From Betaproteobacteria bacterium (GTDB lineage Bacteria; Pseudomonadota; Gammaproteobacteria; Burkholderiales; Usitatibacteraceae), in NCBI GenBank assembly GCA_016711875.1, contig JADJSD010000003.1, positions 1-64,000 of the forward strand: a stretch of 64,000 nucleotides of DNA, written 5' to 3'. The notes beneath the pieces were generated by a model that was not told the DNA's origin, did no database searches, and was given only the letters and a program-made list of their open reading frames with translations. Position numbers and translations under genes: made by a program. Position 1 is the first letter of the stretch. Each line of letters opens with the position of its first letter. Positions 30,704 through 42,704 of the stretch are shown here, in pieces.

Positions 30704-31768
30704 TCAGCTTCGACGCGGCAGGAGCACGGTGAAGTCCAGGTCCAGCACGACGGCGGGGTGCCTTTCCCCGGTGGCCGGCGTGGGCACTTCGGAGAGCTTG
30801 GCGTTCTTGATCGCGAGGAGCCGGACGCGCAGCAGGCCCAGGTCGTTCCTCGCGCGCACGCCTTCGCGGCCGGTCACCACGCTGCGGGCGTAGACCGTGT
30901 CGCCTGCGAAGGTGGGGTTCGCGTGGGTGCCGCCGTGGAAAGCCGCGATGGCGAAGGCGTTCTCCAGTCCGTCGTGCTGCAGGGCACGGGCGAGGGAGAT
31001 CACGTGGCCGCCGTAGATGAGGCGCCGGCCGAAGGCGTTCGACTTCGCGGCGAAGGCGTCGAAGTGGATCCGGGCCGTGTTCTGGTAGAGGCGGGTGGCG
31101 AGCATGTGGTCCGATTCCTCGATCGTGAAGCCGCCGGGATGATCGAGACTCTCGCCCACCGCGTAGTCGTCCCACAGGCGAGTGCCGCCGGTCGCGCGCG
31201 GATCGAGCGCCGCGGGCTTGAGGAAGCCGGGGACCGCGATGCGCGAGCCGGGTACCTCCTTCGGCAGGTCCGGAACCACCGGCGCCGGGGCAGGCGATGC
31301 CGGATCGCGCTTCTCGACCATCACCCAGCGCGCCCACGTGAGCACCTCGCGGCCGTGCTGGTTGAAGGCATGCGAACGCACGTACACGTTGCCATTGCGG
31401 CCGCTGGAATTCTGCTTGACCCCGATGACCTCGCTCTCGCACGCGATCGTGTCGCCGGCGTAGACCGGCTCGAGGAAGCGCACGTCGGCGTAGCCCAGGT
31501 TGGCGACGGCGTTGAAGGAGACGTCGTGCACCGTCTTCCCGAAGGCGACGTGGAAGACGAGCAGGTCGTCCAGGGGCGCGGACGGGTGTCCCATCGCGCG
31601 GGCGAGCGGCGCGGCGCAGTGCACGGGGTTCCTCGAGCCGGTGAGCGCGAGATAGAGCGAGGCGTCCGCCGCCGTGAGCGTGCGCGGCGTCGCGTGGACG
31701 AGCCTGTCGCCCGGCGCGTAGTCCTCGAGGAAGTAGCCGTCGAGCGGGCGAGGGCGGCTGCCGGGCAT
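30704..31768 (-). CDS. MaoC-family double hot-dog hydratase (mesaconyl- or itaconyl-CoA hydratase-like)
   Basis: The 354-residue protein has two MaoC-like halves. The first carries LYLALTGSRNPVHCA (D/H pair region) and the second carries FDAFAAKSNAFGRRLIYGG. The length fits mesaconyl-CoA hydratase (Mch), and itaconyl-CoA hydratase is a close alternative. It would interconvert an unsaturated C5-dicarboxylyl-CoA and its hydroxyl form, whose cleavage is done by the flanking CoA lyases. It starts 9 bases after the CitE gene stop; the operon reads CitE, MaoC, HpcH, prpC. Confidence 0.85.
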   Translation of the reverse strand: MPGSRPRPLDGYFLEDYAPGDRLVHATPRTLTAADASLYLALTGSRNPVHCAAPLARAMGHPSAPLDDLLVFHVAFGKTVHDVSFNAVANLGYADVRFLEPVYAGDTIACESEVIGVKQNSSGRNGNVYVRSHAFNQHGREVLTWARWVMVEKRDPASPAPAPVVPDLPKEVPGSRIAVPGFLKPAALDPRATGGTRLWDDYAVGESLDHPGGFTIEESDHMLATRLYQNTARIHFDAFAAKSNAFGRRLIYGGHVISLARALQHDGLENAFAIAAFHGGTHANPTFAGDTVYARSVVTGREGVRARNDLGLLRVRLLAIKNAKLSEVPTPATGERHPAVVLDLDFTVLLPRRS

Positions 31769-31777
31769 GCGTGCGGC

Positions 31778-32656
31778 TTACCGTCCGGCCTCGAGCTGGC
31801 GGATCATGTCCGCGAGCGCGAGCAGCCGGCGCGCGGCCTTCAGGTGATGGCCCTCGATCAGGCGGCCGTTCACCACCACCGTTCCGCGCCCGTCGCGCCG
31901 CGCGGCCTCCAGCGCCTCGATGAGTTCGGTCGCCGCGGCGAGGTCGTGCGGCTTGGGCGTGAACGCGTCGTTGCAATAGGGCAGCTGGAAGGGGTGGACG
32001 AGGCTCTTGCCGTCGAAACCCAGGTCGCGCGCCAGGCGGCAGGCGTACTCGAAGGACTGCATGTCCTTCAGGTCCGTGGCGATTCCGTCGACGACGCTGC
32101 GATCGAACGCGCGGCCGGCGAGCAGCACGCGGGAAAGCGAATAGTGCAGCGCGATGCGGTCCGGGGTGCGCCGCGCGTGCAATTGCGTGATGAGATCCGA
32201 GGTGGCCATCACGATGCAGGCGATGCGGGGCGAGGCGCCGGCGATCTCCTCGGCGCGCAGCACGCCGAGCGGGCTTTCGATCATCACCATGATGGGCAGG
32301 TGCTTGCCGCCGGCCGCGTCGAGCGCGGCGAGGGCCTGCTCGACGTCGGCCTTCGACTCGACGTTGGGGAAGCACACGGCGTCCGCGCCGATGCCCGCGA
32401 CGGCCTTCACGTCGTCCGCCCCCCAGGGGGAATCGAGGTCGTTCACCCGCACGACGACCTCGCGCCGGCCGAAGCCGCCGGCGAGCACCGCCTCGACCAC
32501 GTTGCGGCGCGACTCGATCTTGGCCTCGACCAGGATGGGGTCGCCCAGGTCCAGGATGACCGAGTCGACGTTGAGCGTGCGCGACTTGTTGAGATACCGC
32601 GTCGTGCAACCCGGCACGTACAGCATGGAGCGGCGGGGACGATAGTAGGGGTTCAT
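31778..32656 (-). CDS. CitE-type acyl-CoA lyase
   Basis: The 292-residue HpcH/HpaI-family enzyme has RRSMLYVPGC at the start, VILDLGDPILVEAK (the usual acidic D-L-E-D is D-L-G-D here), VRVNDLDSPW and IMVMIESPLGV. It likely cleaves a 3-hydroxyacyl-CoA such as malyl-, methylmalyl- or citramalyl-CoA. It is the first gene of the operon, divergent from the GntR regulator, with a palindromic operator between them. The substrate is inferred from context. Confidence 0.85.
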   Translation of the reverse strand: MNPYYRPRRSMLYVPGCTTRYLNKSRTLNVDSVILDLGDPILVEAKIESRRNVVEAVLAGGFGRREVVVRVNDLDSPWGADDVKAVAGIGADAVCFPNVESKADVEQALAALDAAGGKHLPIMVMIESPLGVLRAEEIAGASPRIACIVMATSDLITQLHARRTPDRIALHYSLSRVLLAGRAFDRSVVDGIATDLKDMQSFEYACRLARDLGFDGKSLVHPFQLPYCNDAFTPKPHDLAAATELIEALEAARRDGRGTVVVNGRLIEGHHLKAARRLLALADMIRQLEAGR

Positions 32657-32782
32657 GGCGGCAAGTCTCTGAATGGGAAGGCATTTGCGCGACCCCGCCC
32701 GGGCGACGCCTTCAGGTGCCCAAGCTTGCTGCTATGCACAAATGCTACGCGCGCGGCCTCGCCGGTGTCAACAGGACTTGTA

Positions 32783-32794
32783 TCTTATATAAGA
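32783..32794. promoter_or_regulatory. Palindromic operator for the GntR regulator
   Basis: TCTTATATAAGA is a perfect 12-bp palindrome, AT-rich in a GC-rich setting, centred between the divergent CitE operon and the GntR gene. HutC-type GntR proteins bind such dyads near their own promoter. It would overlap the -35 region of the GntR promoter. Confidence 0.65.
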
Positions 32795-32813
32795 CAACGA
32801 ATCCCGGTGTTCA

Positions 32814-32822
32814 TGCTACGAT
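32814..32822 (+). promoter_or_regulatory. Extended -10 promoter of the GntR gene, leaderless start
   Basis: TGCTACGAT is an extended -10 (TGn plus TACGAT). The ATG at 32830 lies 7 bases past it, where transcription should begin, so the message is probably leaderless. This also favours 32830 over the ATG at 32821, which lies inside the -10. Confidence 0.5.
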
Positions 32823-32829
32823 GCGCGCC

Positions 32830-33564
32830 ATGTCGAAGCCGCTGTCGGCGCCGGCTTTCCGGCCCCTCTACGAGCAGATCAAGATCCTCCTCACCCAGAG
32901 CCTGGTGGCCGGGGAATGGAAGCCCGGGGAAGCCATTCCCTCTGAGATCGAGCTGGCCGGGCGCTTCCGCGTGAGCCAGGGCACGGTGAGGAAGGCCATC
33001 GACGAGCTCGCCTCGGAGCACATCCTCGTGCGCCGGCAGGGCAAGGGCACCTACGTCGCGTCCCACAGCGAGCCTTCCTACCAGTACCGGTTCCTGCGGG
33101 TGATGCCGGACACCGGCGAGAAGCTGCATCCGCACACCGTCTTCGTGGACCTGCGAAAGGGCAAGGCGAGCGCCGAGGTCGCGCGCGCGCTCGGGCTGAA
33201 GGCCGGCTCGCCCGTCCACGTCGTGAAGCGCGTGCTCGAATTCCGCGGGCGGCCCGTGATCCTGGACGAGATGGTCCTCGCGGCCGGCCGCTTCCCCGGG
33301 CTCACCATGGCGCGGCTGGAGGAATACAAGGGCTCGATGTACAGCTTCTACGAGGCTGTCTACGGCCTGCGCATGATCCGCGCCGAGGAGCGGATCACGG
33401 CCGTCCCGGCCGAGGGGCCCGCCGCGGGCCTGCTGAAGGTGAGGCCGGGCACGCCGCTGCTGTGCGTCGACCGCATCGCCTACACCTATGGCGACGCCCC
33501 GGTGGAATGGCGCCGCGGCCTGTGCCTCACCGACGGCTTTTCCTACACGAACGAGCTGGCATGA
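32830..33564 (+). CDS. GntR-family (HutC subfamily) transcriptional regulator
   Basis: The 244-residue protein has an N-terminal winged helix (residues 8-75, with IPSEIELAGRFRVSQGTVRKA and RRQGKGTYVA) and a C-terminal UTRA ligand-binding domain (about 85-240). It probably represses the divergent CitE-MaoC-HpcH-prpC-prpD operon and responds to an acyl-CoA or dicarboxylate. The start at 32830 is chosen because of the -10 position; an ATG nine bases upstream is in frame. Confidence 0.88.
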   Translation: MSKPLSAPAFRPLYEQIKILLTQSLVAGEWKPGEAIPSEIELAGRFRVSQGTVRKAIDELASEHILVRRQGKGTYVASHSEPSYQYRFLRVMPDTGEKLHPHTVFVDLRKGKASAEVARALGLKAGSPVHVVKRVLEFRGRPVILDEMVLAAGRFPGLTMARLEEYKGSMYSFYEAVYGLRMIRAEERITAVPAEGPAAGLLKVRPGTPLLCVDRIAYTYGDAPVEWRRGLCLTDGFSYTNELA

Positions 33565-33615
33565 ACCTGACGATCCCCGCCCGGCGCGTTTTGTGCGGCG
33601 CACACTTTTCCACGG

Positions 33616-33621
33616 TAGAAT
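33616..33621 (+). promoter_or_regulatory. Candidate -10 element for the sdh operon
   Basis: TAGAAT lies about 90 bases upstream of sdhC. TTGTGC at 33591-33596 could be the -35, but the spacing of 19 bases is long. Confidence 0.45.
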
Positions 33622-33709
33622 CGCCCGGCTTCCGCACCGGACGGACCGAGTTCCCGCATCCCGTCCCGGCAAGCCCCCTGCGTGCCGCCATGCAATCAGG
33701 ACAACAATC

Positions 33710-34096
33710 ATGAAGCCTGCGATCCCGCAGCGTCCGAAGTACTACGATCTCAACCTCGCGAACCTTCCGGCTCCCGGGCTCGTCTCGATCTTCCACCGCA
33801 TCTCCGGCGCGCTGCTCTTCGTGCCGGTCATTCCCGCGCTCCTTTTCCTGATGCAGGCGACGCTCGGCTCCGAGGCGGGCTACCTGCAGTGGCGGGGCGT
33901 GCTCGCGATGCCGGCGGTGAAGCTCATCCTGCTCGGGTTCACGTGGCTCTACGCGCACCACTTCTTCGCCGGCATCCGCTACCTGCTGCTCGACCTGCAC
34001 TGGGGAATCGGCAAGGAACCGGCGCGGGCCTCCGCGAAGCTCGTCTTCGTGCTGGGCGCGTTCGCCACCCTCCTCGTGGCCTGGAGGGTCTGGTAA
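33710..34096 (+). CDS. sdhC: Succinate dehydrogenase cytochrome b556 subunit
   Basis: The 128-residue membrane subunit has three helices, the quinone-site motif SIFHRISGALLF near residue 26 and histidines in YAHHFFAGIRYLLLDLHWG, one of which is the probable heme b ligand. It begins with the family sequence RPKYYDLNLANLP. It anchors SdhAB in the inner membrane. Its TAA overlaps the ATG of sdhD by one base. Confidence 0.95.
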   Translation: MKPAIPQRPKYYDLNLANLPAPGLVSIFHRISGALLFVPVIPALLFLMQATLGSEAGYLQWRGVLAMPAVKLILLGFTWLYAHHFFAGIRYLLLDLHWGIGKEPARASAKLVFVLGAFATLLVAWRVW

Positions 34097-34446
34097 TGGC
34101 CTCCTTCAAGCTCCCCGTCGGCGCGCACTACGGCCTCACGGCCTGGCTCATGCAGCGCCTCACCGCCGTCGTGATGGTGGCGTACACGCTGCTTCTCGCG
34201 GGCATCCTGCTGTGGTGCCCGCCCGTGAACTACGCCGACTGGAAGGGCCTGTTCTCCGGCTCCTTCGTGCGCCTCGCGACGATGCTCTTCGTCCTCGCGC
34301 TGCTCTACCACGCGTGGGTGGGCGTACGCGACATCGTGATGGACTACATCAAGCCGACGGGCCTTCGCCTGCTGCTGCAGGCGCTGGTGGGCACCGCGCT
34401 CGTCTTCTACCTCGTGTGGTCCGTCTCCATCCTCTGGGGCAGGTAA
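34096..34446 (+). CDS. sdhD: Succinate dehydrogenase hydrophobic anchor subunit
   Basis: The 116-residue protein has three membrane helices. WLMQRLTAVVMVAYT near residue 17 and LYHAWVGVRDIVMDYIK near residue 75 are the quinone and heme contact segments of SdhD. The TAATG overlap with sdhC implies coupled translation. It is followed 4 bases later by sdhA. Confidence 0.95.
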   Translation: MASFKLPVGAHYGLTAWLMQRLTAVVMVAYTLLLAGILLWCPPVNYADWKGLFSGSFVRLATMLFVLALLYHAWVGVRDIVMDYIKPTGLRLLLQALVGTALVFYLVWSVSILWGR

Positions 34447-34450
34447 CGCC

Positions 34451-36202
34451 ATGGCACTTTCCATCCGCAAGTTCGACGTCGTGATCGTGGGGGCCGGCGG
34501 TTCGGGCCTGCGCGCGGCGCTCGAGCTCTCGTCCGCCGGCCTCAAGGTCGCGGTCCTCTCCAAGGTCTTCCCGACGCGCTCGCACACCGTGGCGGCGCAA
34601 GGCGGCGTGGGCGCCGCCCTGGGCAACATGGGCGAGGACAGCTGGCAGTGGCACATGTACGACACCATCAAGGGGTCGGACTGGCTCGGCGACCAGGACG
34701 CGATCGAGTTCATGTGCCGCATGGCGCCCGAGGTCGTGATCGAGCTCGAGCACTTCGGCATGCCGTTCGACCGCAACGACAACGGCACCATCTACCAGCG
34801 GCCCTTCGGCGGGCACTCGGCCAATTTCGGCGAGAAGCCGGTGCAGAGGAGCTGCTGCGCGGCGGACCGCACCGGACACGCGATGCTGCATGCGCTCTAC
34901 CAGCGCAACGTGTACGCCCGCACGCAGTTCTTCGTCGAGTGGATGGCCCTCGACCTGGTGCGCGACGCCGAAGGCGCGGTCCTGGGCGTCACCGCCCTCG
35001 AGATGGAGACGGGCCAGGTCGTCCTCTTCCACGCCAAGGCCACGCTTTTCGCCACCGGCGGCGGCGGCCGCATCTTCCACTCCTCGACCAACGCGTTCAT
35101 CAACACCGGCGACGGCGTCGGCATGGCGGCGCGCGCCGGCATCCCGCTCGAGGACATGGAGTTCTGGCAGTTCCACCCGACCGGCGTCGCGGGCGCGGGC
35201 GTGCTCATCACCGAGGGCGTGCGCGGGGAGGGCGGCATCCTCCTCAACAAGAACGGCGAGCGCTTCATGGAGCGCTATGCCCCGCACGTGAAGGACCTCG
35301 CGTCCCGCGACGTCGTTTCGCGGGCGATGGCCACCGAGATCAAGGAAGGCCGCGGCGCCGGCGAGCACGCGGACCACATCCTGCTCAAGCTCGACCACCT
35401 GGGCCCGGAGGTGATCGACAAGCGCCTGCCCGGCATCCGCGAGATCGCCATCAAGTTCGCCAACGTGGACCCGATCAAGGAACCCATCCCCGTGGTGCCG
35501 ACCTGCCACTACCAGATGGGCGGCATCCCGACCAATTATCGCGGCGAAGTGGTCGTCCCGGAGGGCGGCGCGGTGCCCGGCTTCTACGCGGCCGGCGAGT
35601 GCGGCTGCGCCTCGATCCACGGCGCCAACCGCCTGGGGACCAACTCCCTCACCGACCTGCTCGTCATGGGAAAGAGCGCCGGCATGAGCGTGCTCGAGTA
35701 CCTGAAGGGCCAGGGCTCGCACCGGCCGCTGCCGAAGGACGCCGGCGAGAACGCGCTCGCGCGCCTGGCGCGCCTGGACGGCCAGCAGGGCGGCGAGGAC
35801 GTGAACGAGGTCCGCGGGGAGATCCAGCGCACCATGCAGGCGCACTGCGGCGTCTTCCGCTTCCCCGACATGCTCGCCCAGGGGGTGGAGAAGATCCGCG
35901 CCCTCGAGGGCCGCATGGGCCGCACGGGCATCAAGGACAAGTCGAAGGTGTTCAACACGGCGCGCATCGAGGCGCTGGAGCTGGACAACATCTACGAGAC
36001 GGCCCGCGCGACCATGGTGTGCGCGCAGGCCCGCGAGGAGAGCCGCGGCGCCCACGACCGCGCGGATTTCCCGAAGCGCGACGACGAGAAGTGGCTCAAG
36101 CATTCGCTCTGGTACAAGGCCGGCGACCGGCTCGCCTACAAGGCCGTGAACCTGAAGCCGCTCACCGTCGAGTCGATCGAACCCAAGGCGCGCGTCTACT
36201 AG
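34451..36202 (+). CDS. sdhA: Succinate dehydrogenase flavoprotein subunit
   Basis: The 583-residue subunit oxidises succinate to fumarate in the TCA cycle and respiratory complex II. It has the FAD-binding GAGGSGLRAALEL, the covalent FAD histidine in RSHTVAAQGG, FHPTGVAGAG, GVRGEGGILLN and the catalytic CHYQMGGIPTN segment. The order sdhCDAB and the short gaps mark one operon. Confidence 0.98.
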   Translation: MALSIRKFDVVIVGAGGSGLRAALELSSAGLKVAVLSKVFPTRSHTVAAQGGVGAALGNMGEDSWQWHMYDTIKGSDWLGDQDAIEFMCRMAPEVVIELEHFGMPFDRNDNGTIYQRPFGGHSANFGEKPVQRSCCAADRTGHAMLHALYQRNVYARTQFFVEWMALDLVRDAEGAVLGVTALEMETGQVVLFHAKATLFATGGGGRIFHSSTNAFINTGDGVGMAARAGIPLEDMEFWQFHPTGVAGAGVLITEGVRGEGGILLNKNGERFMERYAPHVKDLASRDVVSRAMATEIKEGRGAGEHADHILLKLDHLGPEVIDKRLPGIREIAIKFANVDPIKEPIPVVPTCHYQMGGIPTNYRGEVVVPEGGAVPGFYAAGECGCASIHGANRLGTNSLTDLLVMGKSAGMSVLEYLKGQGSHRPLPKDAGENALARLARLDGQQGGEDVNEVRGEIQRTMQAHCGVFRFPDMLAQGVEKIRALEGRMGRTGIKDKSKVFNTARIEALELDNIYETARATMVCAQAREESRGAHDRADFPKRDDEKWLKHSLWYKAGDRLAYKAVNLKPLTVESIEPKARVY

Positions 36203-36224
36203 CGCCTTCGCACCAAGGACAGCC

Positions 36225-36920
36225 ATGAAGTTTCGCATTCAGCGCTATGACCCGGACAAGGACGCGAAGCCGTACTTCCAGGACTACGACGTCGCCATGG
36301 GGCCGTCCGACCGGATGCTCCTGGACGCCCTGGTGCGCATCAAGACCGTGGACGACACCCTGAGCCTGCGCCGCTCGTGCCGCGAAGGCGTTTGCGGGTC
36401 GGACGCGATGAACATCAACGGCAAGAACGGCCTCGCGTGCGTGACCAAGCTCTCGGACCTGAAGGAGCCGGTCGTCATCAAGCCGCTGCCGGGGCTGCCG
36501 ATCATCCGCGACCTGATCGTCGACATGACGCAATTCTTCGACCAGTACCACTCGGTCAAGCCGTATGTGGTCAACCACACGCCGCCGCCCGAGAAGGAGC
36601 GCCTGCAGTCCCCCGCCGAGCGCGCGGAACTCGACGGCCTCTACGAGTGCATCCTGTGCGCCTGCTGCTCCACCTCGTGCCCGTCCTTCTGGTGGAACCC
36701 GGACAAGTTCGTCGGTCCCGCCGGGCTCCTGAATGCCTACCGCTTCATCGCGGACACGCGCGACCAGGCGTTGAACGAGCGCCTCGACAACCTCGAGGAC
36801 CCGTACCGCCTCTTCCGCTGCCACACCATCATGAATTGCGTCGACGTCTGCCCCAAGGGCCTCAATCCCACGCTCGCGATCGGCAAGATCAAGGAGCTGA
36901 TGGTCCGGCGGGCGGTCTAG
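36225..36920 (+). CDS. sdhB: Succinate dehydrogenase iron-sulfur subunit
   Basis: The 231-residue protein carries the [2Fe-2S] site in SCREGVCGSDAMNINGKNGL, the [4Fe-4S] and [3Fe-4S] sites in CILCACCSTSCPSFWW, and CHTIMNCVDVCPKGLNP. It passes electrons from SdhA to the membrane quinone. It starts 22 bases after sdhA. Confidence 0.98.
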   Translation: MKFRIQRYDPDKDAKPYFQDYDVAMGPSDRMLLDALVRIKTVDDTLSLRRSCREGVCGSDAMNINGKNGLACVTKLSDLKEPVVIKPLPGLPIIRDLIVDMTQFFDQYHSVKPYVVNHTPPPEKERLQSPAERAELDGLYECILCACCSTSCPSFWWNPDKFVGPAGLLNAYRFIADTRDQALNERLDNLEDPYRLFRCHTIMNCVDVCPKGLNPTLAIGKIKELMVRRAV

Positions 36921-36933
36921 GGGAGGGGGGCGC

Positions 36934-37179
36934 GTGCCGGTGGACGAGCGGGAGCGCGAGCGGCTGCGCTGGCGAAGCCGCCGGGGACTGCTCGAGCTGG
37001 ACCTCGTCCTGCAGCGATTCTGGGCCCCGCCGGGCCCGGAAATTGACGCCGCTCAAGGCCGGGCGCTCGCGAAGCTCCTCGCGATGCCCGACAATGACCT
37101 GCTCGATCTCGTCATGGATCGCGTCCCCAACGCCGATCCGGCGCTCGAGCAGATGCTGGTCCGATTGAAGGCCGCCTGA
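36934..37179 (+). CDS. sdhE: FAD assembly factor SdhE
   Basis: The 81-residue protein has the SdhE signature R-G-x-x-E-L-D (RRGLLELDLVLQRF) near residue 17, which is needed to insert FAD covalently into SdhA. The start is GTG at 36934, 13 bases after sdhB. The place between sdhB and gltA is the usual betaproteobacterial order. Confidence 0.92.
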   Translation: MPVDERERERLRWRSRRGLLELDLVLQRFWAPPGPEIDAAQGRALAKLLAMPDNDLLDLVMDRVPNADPALEQMLVRLKAA

Positions 37180-37212
37180 AGGCGGCGCTACCCAGGAGGC
37201 GAAAGGCTCACC

Positions 37213-38520
37213 ATGGACAACAAGGGCAAGGCGGTACTCTCCTACGGCGACGGCAAGACACTTGAAATGCCGGTCTACGGCGGCACGGTCGGCCCGGACG
37301 TGATCGACATCCGGGCGCTCTACGGCAAGACCGGGATGTTCACCTACGACCCGGGGTTCCTCTCGACCGCCAGCTGCGGCTCGAAGATCACCTACATCGA
37401 CGGCGATGCGGGCGTGCTCCTGTACCGCGGCTACCCGATCGAGCAGCTCGCCACGCACTGTGACTTTCTCGAGACCTGCTACCTCCTCCTTAACGGCGAG
37501 CTTCCGAACGCCGAGCAGAAGAAGTCCTTCGACTGGACGGTCACGCGCCACACCATGGTCCACGAGCAGCTCGCCCGCCTGTACCAGGGCTTCCGGCGCG
37601 ACTCGCACCCGATGGCGGTGATGGTGGGCGTGGTCGGCGCGCTGTCGGCCTTCTATCACGACTCCCTGGACATCACGAACCCGGATCACCGCCAGATCTC
37701 GGCCTTCCGCCTCATCGCGAAGCTGCCGACCATCGTGGCCATGGCCTACAAGTACTCGATCGGCCAGCCCTTCATGTACCCCAAGAACAACCTCGACTAC
37801 ACCTCGAACTTCATGCGCATGATGTTCGGCGTGCCGGCCGAGGAATACGAGGTGAATCCCGTCCTCGTGCGCGCGCTCGACCGCATCCTGATCCTGCACG
37901 CGGACCACGAGCAGAACGCCTCCACCTCCACGGTGCGCCTGGCGGGCTCCTCTGGCGCCAATCCCTTCGCCTGCATCGCCTCCGGCATCGCCTGCCTCTG
38001 GGGCCCGGCTCACGGTGGCGCGAACGAGGCGGCCCTGCAGATGCTGCTCGACATCCAGCAGGAAGGCGGCGTCGAGAAGGTCGGCGAGTTCGTGAAGAAG
38101 GTGAAGGACAAGAACTCCGGCGTGAAGCTGATGGGCTTCGGCCACCGCGTGTACAAGAACTACGATCCGCGCGCCAAGCTCATGCAGGAGACCTGCCGCG
38201 AGGTGCTCGACGAGCTGGGCCTGCACAACGACCCGCTCTTCAAGCTGGCGATGGCGCTCGAGAAGGTGGCCCTCGAGGACGAGTACTTCGTCTCGCGCAA
38301 GCTCTACCCGAACGTCGACTTCTACTCCGGCATCGTGCAGCGCGCGCTGGGCATCCCGGTGTCGATGTTCACCTGCATCTTCTCGCTCGCGCGCACGGTC
38401 GGCTGGATCGCGCAGTGGAACGAGATGATCTCCGACCCGGAGCAGAAGATCGGCCGCCCGCGCCAGCTCTATGACGGCGCGGTGAAGCGCGACGTGCTCC
38501 CGATGGCGAAGCGCGGCTAG
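37213..38520 (+). CDS. gltA: Citrate synthase (type II, hexameric)
   Basis: The 435-residue enzyme condenses acetyl-CoA and oxaloacetate. It has the long N-terminal domain of the NADH-sensitive bacterial form (YGGTVGPDVIDIRALYG), then HGGANEAALQM and GFGHRVYKNYDPRA, with the two catalytic histidines. The ATG follows AGGAGG. It is distinct from the shorter PrpC at 28508. Confidence 0.97.
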   Translation: MDNKGKAVLSYGDGKTLEMPVYGGTVGPDVIDIRALYGKTGMFTYDPGFLSTASCGSKITYIDGDAGVLLYRGYPIEQLATHCDFLETCYLLLNGELPNAEQKKSFDWTVTRHTMVHEQLARLYQGFRRDSHPMAVMVGVVGALSAFYHDSLDITNPDHRQISAFRLIAKLPTIVAMAYKYSIGQPFMYPKNNLDYTSNFMRMMFGVPAEEYEVNPVLVRALDRILILHADHEQNASTSTVRLAGSSGANPFACIASGIACLWGPAHGGANEAALQMLLDIQQEGGVEKVGEFVKKVKDKNSGVKLMGFGHRVYKNYDPRAKLMQETCREVLDELGLHNDPLFKLAMALEKVALEDEYFVSRKLYPNVDFYSGIVQRALGIPVSMFTCIFSLARTVGWIAQWNEMISDPEQKIGRPRQLYDGAVKRDVLPMAKRG

Positions 38521-38563
38521 CGGCCGCGCCCGTCCGTCCCCAACCCGACCGAGGTTCCCCCCG

Positions 38564-41430
<2,867 letters not shown>

Positions 41431-41467
41431 CGCCCCCCGGCGCGGCGCATCACGGGAAGGAAACGCC

Positions 41468-42691
41468 ATGCAAGTCGAAGTGAAAGTCCCGCAGCTCTCG
41501 GAAAGCGTCTCGGAGGCGACCCTCGTCGCCTGGCACAGGAAGGTCGGCGAGGCGGTCAAGCGCGACGAGAACCTCGTCGACATCGAGACCGACAAGGTCG
41601 TGATGGAACTGCCGGCGCCCGCCGATGGCGTCATCGCGAGGATCGTGAAGGAGGGCGGCTCGCTCGTCGCCTCCGGCGAGGTGATCGCGGTGATCGACAC
41701 CGAGGCGAAAGCCTCGGTCGCCGCGACCCCCGCCCCGGCCAAGGCCGCCATGGCCGCGAATGCGCCTTCGGAGAAGCCAGCCGCCGGCGCGGCGGCAGGC
41801 AAGGCCGGCGCGCCGTCGCCCTCGGCGAGCAAGATCGCCGCCGAGAAGGGCATCGACCCGGTTTCGGTCGCGGGCACGGGCCGGGACGGCCGCGTGACCA
41901 AAGGCGACGTGCTGGCTGCCGGCACCGCGCCGGCGCCCGCACCCGCCGCGGCGAAGCCGTCGTCGCCCGCGGCGCCCATCCCTGCCGGCAGCCGCCCGGA
42001 GCAACGCGTGCCCATGACGCGCCTTCGCGCCCGCGTGGCCGAGCGCCTCGTGCAGTCGCAGTCGACCGCCGCCATCCTCACCACCTTCAACGAGGTGAAC
42101 ATGGCGCCGGTGATGGACCTGCGCAACCGGTACAAGGACAAGTTCGAGAAGGAGCACGGCGTGAAGCTCGGCTTCATGTCGTTCTTCGTGAAGGCCGCCG
42201 TGCACGCCCTGCGCAAGTACCCGGTCGTCAATGCCAGCATCGACGGCACGGACATCGTGTACCACGGCTTCTTCGACATCGGCATCGCCGTCGGAAGCGA
42301 GCGCGGCCTCGTCGTGCCCATCCTGCGCAACGCGGACCAGATGACCATCGCCGACATCGAGAAGGCCATCGCGGATTTCGGCAAGCGCGCCAAGGACGGC
42401 AAGATCACCCTCGAGGAGCTCACCGGCGGCACATTCTCCATTTCCAACGGCGGGGTCTTCGGCTCGATGCTCTCGACGCCGATCATCAATCCGCCGCAGA
42501 GCGCCATCCTCGGCGTGCACGCCACGAAGGAACGCGCGGTCGTCGAGAACGGCCAGGTCGTCGTGCGCCCGATGAACTACCTGGCGCTCTCCTACGACCA
42601 CCGGATCATCGACGGGCGCGAAGCGGTGCTTTCGCTCGTGGCGATGAAGGAAGCGCTGGAGGACCCCGCGCGCCTGCTGCTGGACGTCTAG
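41468..42691 (+). CDS. sucB: Dihydrolipoyllysine succinyltransferase (E2 of 2-oxoglutarate dehydrogenase)
   Basis: The 407-residue E2 has a lipoyl domain (residues 1-77, with lipoyl Lys in IETDKVVMELPAP), an Ala/Pro-rich linker, a peripheral subunit-binding domain (about 118-155, with GTGRDGRVTKGDVLA) and the catalytic core, with the active-site His in LSYDHRIIDGREAV. The ATG at 41468 follows GGAAGGAAACG. Confidence 0.97.
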   Translation: MQVEVKVPQLSESVSEATLVAWHRKVGEAVKRDENLVDIETDKVVMELPAPADGVIARIVKEGGSLVASGEVIAVIDTEAKASVAATPAPAKAAMAANAPSEKPAAGAAAGKAGAPSPSASKIAAEKGIDPVSVAGTGRDGRVTKGDVLAAGTAPAPAPAAAKPSSPAAPIPAGSRPEQRVPMTRLRARVAERLVQSQSTAAILTTFNEVNMAPVMDLRNRYKDKFEKEHGVKLGFMSFFVKAAVHALRKYPVVNASIDGTDIVYHGFFDIGIAVGSERGLVVPILRNADQMTIADIEKAIADFGKRAKDGKITLEELTGGTFSISNGGVFGSMLSTPIINPPQSAILGVHATKERAVVENGQVVVRPMNYLALSYDHRIIDGREAVLSLVAMKEALEDPARLLLDV

Positions 42692-42704
42692 GAAGGCCGC
42701 CGGC

